The notes beneath the pieces were generated by a model that was given only the letters and a program-made list of their open reading frames with translations, had not been told where the DNA came from and ran no database searches. Made by a program: the position numbers and the translations under genes. A DNA stretch of 64,000 nt from an uncultured Prevotellaceae bacterium (GTDB lineage: Bacteria; Bacteroidota; Bacteroidia; Bacteroidales; Bacteroidaceae): NCBI GenBank assembly GCA_900318115.1, contig ONJJ01000008.1:23698-87697 (forward strand). The letters are read 5' to 3'. Numbering within the stretch: position 1 is the stretch's first letter; each line of letters begins with the position of its first letter. Below, piece by piece: positions 57,401-64,000 of this stretch.

Positions 57401-57938
57401 GCAAGGCGACCTCGACGAGGCCCGCAGCCACTACGAACTGGCCACACAGGGTCCCACCGAGCCCGCTGCGGCCATGTACTACAACGACGCCAAACCCGAC
57501 AAGATCTTCTACGCCGCCCTCGCCTACCGCCGTCTGGCCGCCCTCGCCTCCTCCTCTCCCACCTCTGCAGCTTCTCCCTCCGTCTCCCTCTCTTCGGTTT
57601 TCCCTTCGGCCGTGGGTCCTGTGGTCGGCGGTTTGTCCGCCGACGCCCTCCTCGCTCGCGCCAACAGCCTCTGCTACAAGCTCCTGAACTATGGTCAGCA
57701 GCACCTCTTCGACGAGGTCGTCATGGACTACTTCGCCGTCTCGCTGCCCGACCTCCTCATCTGGGACGGCGACCTGCAGGAGAAGAACACCATCCACTGC
57801 AACCTCATGATGACCCTTGGACATCTGGGGCTGGGGCATAAGGAAAAGGCGCTCCACTTCCTTGGAGAAGTAGAACGCCTGGATGTGAATCATCCAGTGC
57901 CGCCTGCTCTGCGTTCGCTGATGGAGTTGGGGCTGTAG
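54444..57938 (+). CDS. DUF5107-TPR protein, 1164 residues
   Basis: No signal peptide. Residues ~1-340 are the DUF5107 domain (MVKAWSELLTIPTYEVGKPE ... LPELGGRVQMAYDKIRQRHF ... GGIEFNWPQHHRPSTFLPVD). This is a beta-rich fold reminiscent of aldose-epimerase/mutarotase-like sandwiches. Residues ~500-1150 are TPR helices (YYEEALRRDPNDVRCLNQMG, YLGCLYYAARQYDLAIENWE, AVEYMERAFHLDEDDERVLM and others). A Ser/Pro insertion with a GTCGGCGGtttgtCCGCCGAC palindrome (57540-57644) interrupts the last TPRs. Last gene of the long operon, 40 bases after the MFS gene; cytoplasmic sugar handling is plausible but the activity is unknown. Confidence 0.85.
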   Translation: MVKAWSELLTIPTYEVGKPEKNPMFLEKRVYQGSSGVVYPYPVIEKIADEKVDREYLAVWIENEYIKVMILPELGGRVQMAYDKIRQRHFVYYNHVIKPALVGLTGPWISGGIEFNWPQHHRPSTFLPVDHKIEEGEDGSVTVWCNEMERMFHQKALVGFTLRPGCAYLEIKGRLSNRTPLPQTFLWWANPAVEVNDAYQSVFPPDVNAVFDHGKRAVSSFPVATGTYYKMDYSAGVDISNYRNIKVPTSYMAVNSKYDFEGGYENDTQAGMLHVASHHFSPGKKQWTWGNGDFGRAWDRNLTDPVSEGESYYRPYIELMAGVYTENQPDFTWLMPYEEKQFTQYFMPYRELGVVKQATKDFVFNIEEIKEVKEEREATKEVMSAVRFKVLATSKQTVRLTLSGPFRETLYEKVVTLSPEAVFEQVVDMKGIQFTDLYFTINPPDELPMTPLMEWMAELDEVRPIPDSAEAALPPVECKTVDQLYLTGLHLEQYRHATWSALDYYEEALRRDPNDVRCLNQMGLWYLRRGRFQKAEEYLRRAVKIWQRRNPNPYDGEPVFNLALALKFGMKEDEAYEWFWKASWNKAWADAAFFEAARISICNERYVDALDELERSLISNSHNHQARALKATVLRKLGRKDEALRWIAESYKIDPFNYVCMVEEHLLSGSEEPLQRMIQLMNGQVKNYHETALEYMAAGLNEEAQLVLQLALKPEVEASPLTYYYLACISNIDEAGLWLEKAAAADPACCFPNRLEDVKVLTIAIEMNSEDARAPYYLGCLYYAARQYDLAIENWELSAKRDPQFPTVWRNLALARFNKQGRQDEAVEYMERAFHLDEDDERVLMELDQLYKRLQRPHAQRLTFLQQYPELIQRRDDLVLEEITLLNQVGRYEEAMQKLDHHIFHPWEGGEGKVPAQYQFCRVELAKRFLTEASETPDVPEASGKIQRAIKLLTECLEYPHHLGEGKLYGAQENDFHYLLGLAYEQQGDLDEARSHYELATQGPTEPAAAMYYNDAKPDKIFYAALAYRRLAALASSSPTSAASPSVSLSSVFPSAVGPVVGGLSADALLARANSLCYKLLNYGQQHLFDEVVMDYFAVSLPDLLIWDGDLQEKNTIHCNLMMTLGHLGLGHKEKALHFLGEVERLDVNHPVPPALRSLMELGL
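57624..57644. repeat. Palindrome inside the DUF5107-TPR gene
   Basis: GTCGGCGG-tttgt-CCGCCGAC, 8-base perfect stem, encoding VGGLSADA next to a Ser/Pro run. Confidence 0.7.
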
Positions 57939-57955
57939 GGTGAGGACCTTGCTCC

Positions 57956-60900
57956 TCAGAGCACGGCCACCTTCTTCCTGTTCTGGATGAACACCCCCCG
58001 TTGGCGGGGAGTGCTGCCGGGCAGACGATGCCCGTCCAGCGAGTACCAATTAGTGTCCGCATCACTGCTCATGGCGGTGGTGCGGACGCTTGTTGTCTCC
58101 ACTTTCTCTATGCGGAAGTAGTCGCACTTGAACCAGCCGCTGTTGTCCGTGGCCTGGCTGCCGTCGTTCTTGCGGTTGCTGGTCTTGATGCCGAAGGTCA
58201 GGTCCTCGCCCTCCTGCAGCACCACATAAACTTGCATCTCGCGCAGCACGACGGAGTTGCTCTGCCCGCCCGCATAGCCTGCGTAGCTGTTCACCTCGCC
58301 CGCCGTGAGCAGGTTCGTGTAGTCGCTCTTGTAGCCGTAGTACTGTACGAACTGGTTGGCGAAGAGGCGGCAAGTGGTCTTCTTCCCCTCTTCCACCCAC
58401 AGCAGGCAGCGCACGCGGTATGTGCCGGGTTCCAGCTCCGCGGCAGGAATGGTCTGCGAGAGTTCGAAGTTAGCCGGCATAGGGTTGGAATTGAACCAGC
58501 AGACGTTGCCGCCGTGGTAGTTCGTGGCATCCTGGTTCACGCCGTAGGAGTCCAGCCCGTTGGAGCCTTTCTTCAGCACACCTTTCTGGTTCCATCCGCA
58601 GGGCACTCCGCGTCCGATGTTGCCCGGCGCATTCTCCACGCAGTCGTGGTTCTGCTCGAAGTCATAGTTCTGGATGAGGCGCTCGGTCAGCGAGAGATCG
58701 ACGCTCACGGGCAGCGAGACACGGACATCGCTGACCACCACGCCCGGATCCATCAGTGCCACGCGCAGCCGCACCTTGCCGGCCGCCTTGGCCGTGTAGG
58801 TCGTGGTGGCGTCGTTGTAGCCTTGCAGCACCGTCTGGTTCCACTTGCCCTCCGTGGCCGTGGTCTTCAGAGAGATGGTCTTCGGCGAGCCGCCGTCGAT
58901 GCTCAGCGCCACACGCAGGTCGTAGCCCGTGTTCACGGGGAACGTGGGCAGACAGCGCACGGCTATCGTGTTCTCGCCTGCCTGCACGGGAACATTGTAT
59001 TCCACGTAGGGTGCCTGTGTGGCTGTGTATTTGGTCATATCCAGCGGCCAGATGCTGACGCTGTGGTCGCTGACTCCCAGACCCTCCAGCGCCACGATGC
59101 CCTCGCTGGCCTTGCTGTAGGCCGTGGCGGGCAGAATGGTGTCTGCCGGCTCCTCGGGCAGGGGCACCGTGAGGCTGGCGATGCTGCTCTCGGTGGCGGC
59201 GGTGGGCGTCTTGAACTGATCCAGTCCGCGTGGGGCCGAACTCATGATGCCGTTCCATTTGCCGTGGGCGATGCCGCCGTTGTATCGGGAGGTCAGGGTG
59301 CCGATCTGGCGATACGCCGTGCGCGCCTCCGCGGCGTAGGCCAGTGCCTGTTCGCGCTGGCCGCAGGCTGCCAGCTCCAGGCTCTCGGCAGCGCGGAAGG
59401 TCTTGACATTCATGTTGTAGGCACCCTTCACCGGGTACTCGATGAGTTGGTAGTAGGCATCCATGAGTGTCGAGGGCACGGCGGCCTTCACCTCGTCCAC
59501 GCGAGCGGCCAGGGCAGCGTAGTCCGCGATGCGACGATCCTTCTCGGCCCGGGTGTAGCTGACGGCGAAGACGTGCTCCGGCTTGCCGCCCGCTGCCAGG
59601 CGGTAGTACTCCCGCTTGATGGCGGCGATGTCGTCGGCCAGCTCTTCGCCGAAGGTCTCGGCAGCCCAGTGGCGGTTGTATTCGTAGGCATGCTCGGGAG
59701 TCCAGGCCTCGATGTCCCAGGCCAGATCCATGCAGAACTCCAGCTCTGCCTCGGCAGGTTTGATGTCGCCCACGTTGATCACCCACAGCGTCCGCACTCC
59801 CTGCGCATACGCCCTCGAGAGCTCATAGCTGATGAGCGAGGGCGAGTGGGAGCACAGCCACAGGTAGTCGTGCGGAGTGCCCCAGTACGAGACGTGGTAG
59901 TACACGCCGTTGCCGCCGCTGCGGGCCTGCTCCTTGGCCACCGGCAGCTGCCGGATGTATCCGTGGTTGTCGTCCACCCAGCACAGCGTCACGTCCTCCG
60001 GCACCTGCAGCCCGGCGTTGTAGGCGTCCAGCACCTCCTTGTAGGGGATGAACAGCTGCGGCACCTGCGTGGGGTCGCCGATGTGCTTCTGGATGAGCGA
60101 GCGCTGGAAAGCGATGATGTCCGTCAGGCCACGCACCTTGTCCTCCGTCGAGGGGTAGCCGCTGATGCCCCAGTCGTGTACGCCGCGCATGCCCAGGGTG
60201 TACATCGCGTCGTAGCCCGCGCTCTCCTGTGTGCGCTCCTCCCAGTACTGCTGGATCTTCTTGGTGTTCGTCACGTAGTTCCAGTCCTCGTTGGTGCCGT
60301 TCCAGGGGGCGCGGCGCCACTCCCATTCGTTGTCGCGCAGCATCTGTTCGCAGTGGCTGCTGCCCAGCATGATGTCATATTTCTTGGCCACGGGCAGGTT
60401 GTCCTTGTTGTCCCAGAAAGCCTGCGAGCAGGAGTGCATGGCAGGCCACAGCATGTTCGCCCGCAGGCGCAGCAGCAGCTCCATGACGCGGGCGTAGGTG
60501 CCCGGACCGATATTGTTGTACTTCTTGTCCAGGTTCTTGGCGGCCCAGGGCGTCAGGCCCCAGTCCTCGTCGTTGATGAAGATACCGCGGTAGCGCACGC
60601 TGGGCTCGCTGGAGATGCTCTTCGTGCCCACGGCGAACACCGCCTCGTGCTGCGCGGGGGCCACGTCGGCCCACCAGATGTAGGGCGAGACACCCATTCT
60701 GCGCGAGAGCTCCAGCAGGCCGTAGGCCGTGCCGCGGGGCGTGGAGCCATACACCACCAGGGCGCGTGCCACGCCCTCCGTCGGGGCCTCCACCATCTGC
60801 AGTCCATAGACCTCCCAGCGGCCGCGCACCGCCTCGGCGTCGATCTTGCCGGCGGCTGCCAGTGCGTCGATGAGGGGCGACTGCCCCAGCGTGCCGGCGA

Positions 60901-61186
60901 TGATGGGTTCGCTGCCGCCAGCCTTCTGGCCTACTTCCGCCAATTCTGCTGTAGTCACCTCCGGCTGCTGCCCCGTCACGGCGGCGATGTCTCCCGCCAG
61001 CATCTCTGCTGCCGTGGTCACCACTTCGGCATCCTCTGCGCCCACGACCAGCGTGGTCTTTGCTGCAGGCGTGGCGATGACGAATGCCCCTTCCGAGGAC
61101 TCGAAGACAAGGTGAATGTCGCCGGCAGCTGCCAGCTCCACTGCCAGCGACAGCAGGCAGCTCAGAACAACGTTTCTCTTACTCAT
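57956..61186 (-). CDS. GH115 xylan alpha-glucuronidase-like, secreted
   Basis: 1076 residues; signal peptide MSKRNVVLSCLLSLAVELAA. Start at 61186; an ATG at 61285 lies upstream of the -7 box. GH115 hallmarks: ELSRRMGVSPYIWWADVAPA, RYRGIFINDEDWGLTPWAAK, LRLRANMLWPAMH, and LCWVDDNHGYIRQLP. The long central helical domain (DDIAAIKREYYRLAAGGKPE) and C-terminal beta domains (about 640-1030) include a carbohydrate-binding-like module near QNYDFEQNHDCVENAPGNIG. The end, WYSLDGHRLPGSTPRQRGVF followed by IQNRKKVAVL, is a Prevotella-type C-terminal tail. Removes 4-O-methyl-glucuronic acid side chains from xylan, fitting the GH43 and acetyl esterase upstream. Confidence 0.92.
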   Translation of the reverse strand: MSKRNVVLSCLLSLAVELAAAGDIHLVFESSEGAFVIATPAAKTTLVVGAEDAEVVTTAAEMLAGDIAAVTGQQPEVTTAELAEVGQKAGGSEPIIAGTLGQSPLIDALAAAGKIDAEAVRGRWEVYGLQMVEAPTEGVARALVVYGSTPRGTAYGLLELSRRMGVSPYIWWADVAPAQHEAVFAVGTKSISSEPSVRYRGIFINDEDWGLTPWAAKNLDKKYNNIGPGTYARVMELLLRLRANMLWPAMHSCSQAFWDNKDNLPVAKKYDIMLGSSHCEQMLRDNEWEWRRAPWNGTNEDWNYVTNTKKIQQYWEERTQESAGYDAMYTLGMRGVHDWGISGYPSTEDKVRGLTDIIAFQRSLIQKHIGDPTQVPQLFIPYKEVLDAYNAGLQVPEDVTLCWVDDNHGYIRQLPVAKEQARSGGNGVYYHVSYWGTPHDYLWLCSHSPSLISYELSRAYAQGVRTLWVINVGDIKPAEAELEFCMDLAWDIEAWTPEHAYEYNRHWAAETFGEELADDIAAIKREYYRLAAGGKPEHVFAVSYTRAEKDRRIADYAALAARVDEVKAAVPSTLMDAYYQLIEYPVKGAYNMNVKTFRAAESLELAACGQREQALAYAAEARTAYRQIGTLTSRYNGGIAHGKWNGIMSSAPRGLDQFKTPTAATESSIASLTVPLPEEPADTILPATAYSKASEGIVALEGLGVSDHSVSIWPLDMTKYTATQAPYVEYNVPVQAGENTIAVRCLPTFPVNTGYDLRVALSIDGGSPKTISLKTTATEGKWNQTVLQGYNDATTTYTAKAAGKVRLRVALMDPGVVVSDVRVSLPVSVDLSLTERLIQNYDFEQNHDCVENAPGNIGRGVPCGWNQKGVLKKGSNGLDSYGVNQDATNYHGGNVCWFNSNPMPANFELSQTIPAAELEPGTYRVRCLLWVEEGKKTTCRLFANQFVQYYGYKSDYTNLLTAGEVNSYAGYAGGQSNSVVLREMQVYVVLQEGEDLTFGIKTSNRKNDGSQATDNSGWFKCDYFRIEKVETTSVRTTAMSSDADTNWYSLDGHRLPGSTPRQRGVFIQNRKKVAVL

Positions 61187-61218
61187 AATGAAATCTTTCT
61201 TTTTCTGTTTTTGCGCTG

Positions 61219-61226
61219 CAAAGATA
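61219..61226 (-). promoter_or_regulatory. -7 box for GH115
   Basis: TATCTTTG on the minus strand, 33 bases before the ATG. GTTG at complement 61248-61251 is a possible -33 box (spacing 21). Confidence 0.55.
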
Positions 61227-61404
61227 CAATCTTTCCCGCATAAGCAGCAACAATCCTTCGTCAAAATATCATTCAACCTGTTCAAACAGCCCTTTTTCCT
61301 AATTCTATCTGCCGCAATTCAGCCATCCGTATGCCCTGTCTTTCTCTCCTCTCCACAGCTGACTGCCAAGCGAATGCTGTATTGAGTGAAACCGGCTGCC
61401 ATGA

Positions 61405-61566
61405 ACGTCATGGCAAGTATCATTCCAGCTATGTAGTGAGTCCATTTCATCGTACCCAACACCTGTCTATTTTCGTGCTTACTTCGACTTCTTCGATGTC
61501 CTGACAGATGTCGATAACAGCTACGAAGTGAAGGGCAATCCCTTCGGTGACAGCGTCTTTGAGTAA
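61405..61566 (+). pseudogene. Possible gene remnant, C-terminal fragment
   Basis: An open frame without a start codon reads ...PVYFRAYFDFFDVLTDVDNS, then YEVKGNPFGDSVFE and stop TAA. The composition is protein-like (acidic, aromatic) and unlike its repeat-rich surroundings. I do not recognise the family. The gap 61187-61705 otherwise holds no gene; a 43-residue minus-strand frame (61450-61319, MKWTHYIAGMILAMTFMAAG...) is a weaker candidate for a small membrane protein. Confidence 0.35.
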
Positions 61567-61596
61567 AGAAGAGATAATACATTGCTCAAAATTGGA

Positions 61597-61635
61597 CTCG
61601 CCCCTCACAGCCATCTGTGTGGGGCGAGTTGACTT
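61597..61635. repeat. 39-base palindromic repeat, copy 1
   Basis: CTCGCCCCTCACA ... TGTGTGGGGCGAG with a TTGACTT tail; 37 of 39 bases match the copy at 63308-63346 in the same orientation. It lies 71 bases downstream of the AAA ATPase gene. Confidence 0.85.
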
Positions 61636-61705
61636 CCAACTAAACATTGCGAGTAGCCAAGACAAGAACAGGGGCTAAGTCCTCTGTTCCATCAGTCTTG
61701 CCAGT

Positions 61706-63142
61706 TTACTTGAACAAGTCTTTCAAGGTTACAGTATTTTGGAATATACTGCTATACTGATTGTTTGCCAATCCAAATGTAGTGACAAGGACAGGGTGTA
61801 TCGCCATCCTAACATTATTTGCAGCCCGGAATGCCCGCACTCGCCTTTCTATGTCATCATAATCCTTTTTCTTCATGGAATAATCACCATCATAGAATTT
61901 CATCTCGCATACGTTGACAACTTTGTCCGCTCTTTTTATGATGAGGTCTATCTGAGCTTTCTCTTCAGCCGACTGAGGGGTATTCCAGGAATATATATTG
62001 GTAATCACTCCGGCAATTCCCAAAGCCAGCTCTATTTGCTTGTGATGGTTCAGGCAAAGCTGCTCAAAAGCCAATCCTGCCCAAGTGTCATGCTGACGGG
62101 TTCCTATCTGATATTGCCAGAAAGGCTTGTCCGTGCCTCCATACTTCTTGATGAACTTATAATAGAAGAGAGAGAACGGGTCTATCAGCTGGTAGATGCC
62201 CATCTTTGACTTGTTGCCATAACTGTGATAGTATCTGATGAAGTCACAATCAATAAGATCTTGTAGGATTGTCGTGAAGTCACCACCGCTTTCCATTTTT
62301 GTTGCCTTAATCAGCTCGTCCCTTGTCAGTCCCTTGTTCTTTGAACTCAAAGCTGAAATTACTTTAATATAGTTCTCTGATTTATCGAACAAAGAGGCAT
62401 ACAGGGCATTGAATTCGTCATCGAGCCGACCTTTCTCCGCGAAGAACATCTCATCCACATTCTGTGAAAGGCTGGCTCCTCGCCGGATATTCTTAAGATA
62501 GAATGGTATGCCCCCCATTATCATATAACACTCGGCAATCTCCTTGTCCTCCATCAATATTCCACGGCTGTTAAGGTACTGTTTGCACTCTGACAATGTA
62601 AATGGTCGAATGTAAAGTTTCTGTGTCACCCTGTTATGAAGTCCTCCTCTGTTCTTCAGAATCTTCTTCGTCATCCATGAAGTAGCGGAACCACACACAA
62701 TCAGAATGATGTCATTCTGGGTTACGGCCCAGTCGTTCCAGAAGTGTTCCAAGGCAGAGACAAGATTGCCTCCTCTGGAGTCCATCCAAGGTAACTCGTC
62801 AATGAAAATGACACGCTTTCCCTCTGTTTGCACTGTTTCCAACAAATCTCGTAGCTCATCAAAAGCCTCATACCAAGTACGAGGTTTTGTGAACTTTTTG
62901 CCTATGCTATATCGGTTGAGCGATGTGGCAAAGTTTGCTAATTGCTCACGTTTACCCTTCTTGGCGAGACCTGTCAGTTTGAAAGTGTACTTATCATTAA
63001 AGTAAGAATTGACGAGGAAGGTCTTGCCCACTCGTCTGCGACCATATACGACAACAAGCTCTGCTTCTTTGGATGAAACGATTGCATCCAGATGCTTTAT
63101 TTCGGCTTCACGGCCAGTCAATATATCCTGTACTTGCTCCAT
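61706..63142 (-). CDS. AAA ATPase with C-terminal DUF234/PD-(D/E)XK-like domain
   Basis: 478 residues of the archaeal-type ATPase family that is multiplied in Prevotella and Bacteroides genomes. Walker A VVYGRRRVGKTFLVN, Walker B RVIFIDELPWMD, sensor region IVCGSATSWM, winged-helix part around SSKNKGLTRDELIKATKM. The C-terminal DUF234 region AQIDLIIKRADKVVNVCEMK carries a D-x(n)-ExK pattern of restriction-like nucleases. The gene is visibly AT-richer than its surroundings and is flanked by two near-identical 39-base palindromic repeats. Both suggest acquisition as a unit. Cellular role unknown. Confidence 0.9.
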   Translation of the reverse strand: MEQVQDILTGREAEIKHLDAIVSSKEAELVVVYGRRRVGKTFLVNSYFNDKYTFKLTGLAKKGKREQLANFATSLNRYSIGKKFTKPRTWYEAFDELRDLLETVQTEGKRVIFIDELPWMDSRGGNLVSALEHFWNDWAVTQNDIILIVCGSATSWMTKKILKNRGGLHNRVTQKLYIRPFTLSECKQYLNSRGILMEDKEIAECYMIMGGIPFYLKNIRRGASLSQNVDEMFFAEKGRLDDEFNALYASLFDKSENYIKVISALSSKNKGLTRDELIKATKMESGGDFTTILQDLIDCDFIRYYHSYGNKSKMGIYQLIDPFSLFYYKFIKKYGGTDKPFWQYQIGTRQHDTWAGLAFEQLCLNHHKQIELALGIAGVITNIYSWNTPQSAEEKAQIDLIIKRADKVVNVCEMKFYDGDYSMKKKDYDDIERRVRAFRAANNVRMAIHPVLVTTFGLANNQYSSIFQNTVTLKDLFK

Positions 63143-63164
63143 TGTATATGCCTTTTAGTTGGCG

Positions 63165-63195
63165 CAAAGGTAATAAGATTTATTGGATTGGCAAT
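63165..63195 (-). promoter_or_regulatory. Promoter of the AAA ATPase gene
   Basis: TACCTTTG (complement 63165-63172) with ATTG at complement 63192-63195 (spacing 19) as a near-consensus -33 box; leader about 16 bases. Confidence 0.65.
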
Positions 63196-63307
63196 GAAAA
63201 ACTGCAAACTTTCGCTCCAAAAGTTGTTTTTTTTATTGGATTTGGCGGGAAAGTATGTAAAAAGCACAGTGATGAGCCGACAACGAACACACATTCTCCA
63301 AACATAT

Positions 63308-63346
63308 CTCGCCCCGCACAGCCGTCTGTGTGGGGCGAGTTGACTT
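63308..63346. repeat. 39-base palindromic repeat, copy 2
   Basis: CTCGCCCCGCACA ... TGTGTGGGGCGAG with a TTGACTT tail; direct repeat of 61597-61635, about 165 bases upstream of the ATPase start. Confidence 0.85.
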
Positions 63347-63744
63347 AATCACCATGACTTGCTCCATCGCTTCATCCACCCTGCCGTGGCCACCTACCCG
63401 TTCTTTGTCATTCCATAACTCCCCAGGTGGACTGTCCACGGATTATTCCCTCTGCGACCAATTAGTTGACACTTTAGACACAGAGACGCAGAGTCAATAT
63501 ATATAAACTCTGTGTCTCCGTGCCTCTGTGTCCCCTTGCACAAGCCGAGCGCCCTCACGCGCTTCTCAACAACTTCTTCGATTAAGCAAGCTTATCTTGC
63601 ACTTGTCGAGCGCTGGGAAGTCATTTTTGAAGTCCCCGTTCAACTGCCTCCCTTTGCGCTTTGCGTCTTCTGCTTCGGTGCCTCACTCTGCCTCGGCACC
63701 TTGCACAAGCCGAGCGCTGCACCCCTCTTGAACGTTGACAACAC
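63347..63744. repeat. Gap with 'acacagag' repeat and duplicated CCTTGCACAAGCCGAGCGC
   Basis: No gene is seen. TTTAGACACAGAGACGCAGAG and a diverged inverse lie at 63470-63535. TTGCACAAGCCGAGCGC occurs at about 63536 and again at 63702, with a relative (TTGCACTTGTCGAGCGC) at about 63597. Confidence 0.7.
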
Positions 63745-64000
63745 TCAGTTGTCCCCGTTCAAGAGGTCCGTCGGCTCCAAGTCCTCGTAGTCGAGGATGG
63801 CGTGGAAGCATGGGCATTGTTTCAGCCATTCGTCTGGCTCCACGTGTCCGTTGCCATCCAGGTCGGGCGAGAGGTCGCGGTGCCCCATGATGATGGCCGA
63901 GGGGAACTGCTGGTGGAGTCGTGTCAGCAGGGCCCGCATGGATGTGCGCTGTGCGCGGGTGCGGGTGTCGCAGGGATTGCCGCAGGCATCGAGGCCTCCT
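63745..64000 (-). CDS. N-acetylmuramoyl-L-alanine amidase, C-terminal part (cut by window edge)
   Basis: The last 85 residues are visible, from GGLDACGNPCDTRTRAQRTS to the stop at 63745. IIMGHRDLSPDLDGNG contains the zinc-binding His/Asp of the T7-lysozyme-type (amidase_2) fold, and PDEWLKQCPCFHA is the typical end of the domain in Bacteroidales. These amidases usually follow HU-like and smalltalk genes, which would then lie just beyond the window edge. No start is visible; a Met at 63939 is internal. Confidence 0.88.
   Translation of the reverse strand, partial: GGLDACGNPCDTRTRAQRTSMRALLTRLHQQFPSAIIMGHRDLSPDLDGNGHVEPDEWLKQCPCFHAILDYEDLEPTDLLNGDN

Noticed and set aside
57941-57958. Terminator between the DUF5107 and GH115 genes
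   Set aside because: Only a 6-base stem (TGAGGA/TCCTCA) and no T run; too weak to list.
30508-61186. Classical polysaccharide utilisation locus with SusC/SusD
   Set aside because: Neither a TonB-dependent SusC-like porin nor a SusD lipoprotein is encoded in the window; the glycosidases are served by MFS or unknown transport.
58001-61243. Plus-strand open frame of about 1080 codons opposite GH115
   Set aside because: The minus strand encodes a clear GH115 with signal peptide and motifs; the plus frame is Val/Ala/His-rich without domains.
63233-63439. Small minus-strand frame containing STRPTQTAVRGE
   Set aside because: The peptide is the translation of the 39-base palindromic repeat; the same peptide appears at the other copy in another small frame, so it does not show a gene.

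Overview
The window looks like chromosomal DNA of a GC-rich member of the Bacteroidales, most likely Prevotellaceae or a close relative. Grounds: promoters of the Bacteroidetes type (TAnnTTTG at -7, TTTG at -33), a bacteroidal V-type ATPase operon carrying a DUF2764 subunit, a fused SpmAB protein, smalltalk and HU-like genes, DUF1080 and Tat-exported Gfo/Idh/MocA proteins, GH97/GH43/GH115/GH35/GH2 glycosidases, and C-terminal '...GLYIINGKKV..'-type tails. The family names rest on my recognition of motifs; no database search was possible.

Layout. 1-8.5 kb: the start of a V-ATPase operon (E, DUF2764, A; minus strand), RNase R, an NAD-dependent epimerase, and a cysE-rlmL-like pair. 8.6-19.9 kb: housekeeping genes: a PutA-like protein with an apparently degenerate aldehyde dehydrogenase half, a U32 RNA hydroxylase-like protein, DusB, an M20 deacylase, an acyl-CoA synthetase, RF2, a 46-residue membrane protein and a CYTH protein. 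20-26.2 kb: an accessory, phage-like island, all on the minus strand (tRNA-Met, smalltalk, HU-like protein, DUF2693-like protein, M15 peptidase, HNH nuclease, three ATGA-overlapping small genes, and a HIRAN-like protein that shares an 'LYNYGTIN' motif with its neighbour). 26.2-30.5 kb: flotillin, NfeD and SpmAB.

30.5-61.2 kb is a carbohydrate-catabolism region. A minus-strand set (GH43-CBM6-GH43-CBM6, an SGNH esterase, and an esterase-GH97 fusion) faces a plus-strand set for periplasmic oxidative glycoside cleavage (two Gfo/Idh/MocA proteins, two DUF1080 proteins, one TIM-barrel isomerase-like protein). Next comes a probable seven-gene plus-strand operon (two SNF-type Na+ symporters, an anaerobic sulfatase maturase, GH35, GH2, a sugar MFS porter, a DUF5107-TPR protein), and a minus-strand GH115. 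No SusC/SusD pair is present, so this is not a classical PUL. 61.3-64 kb: an AT-richer AAA ATPase gene bracketed by near-identical 39-bp palindromic repeats, then the 3' end of an amidase gene at the edge.

The most unusual theme is repeat DNA. Several families of short palindromes, 8-12-bp tandem repeats and a MITE-like element fill the gaps between genes. Many of the same motifs also sit in frame inside genes (dus, DUF2693, SNF transporter 2, GH35, GH2, MFS, the DUF5107 protein), or supply the stop codons of several unrelated genes.
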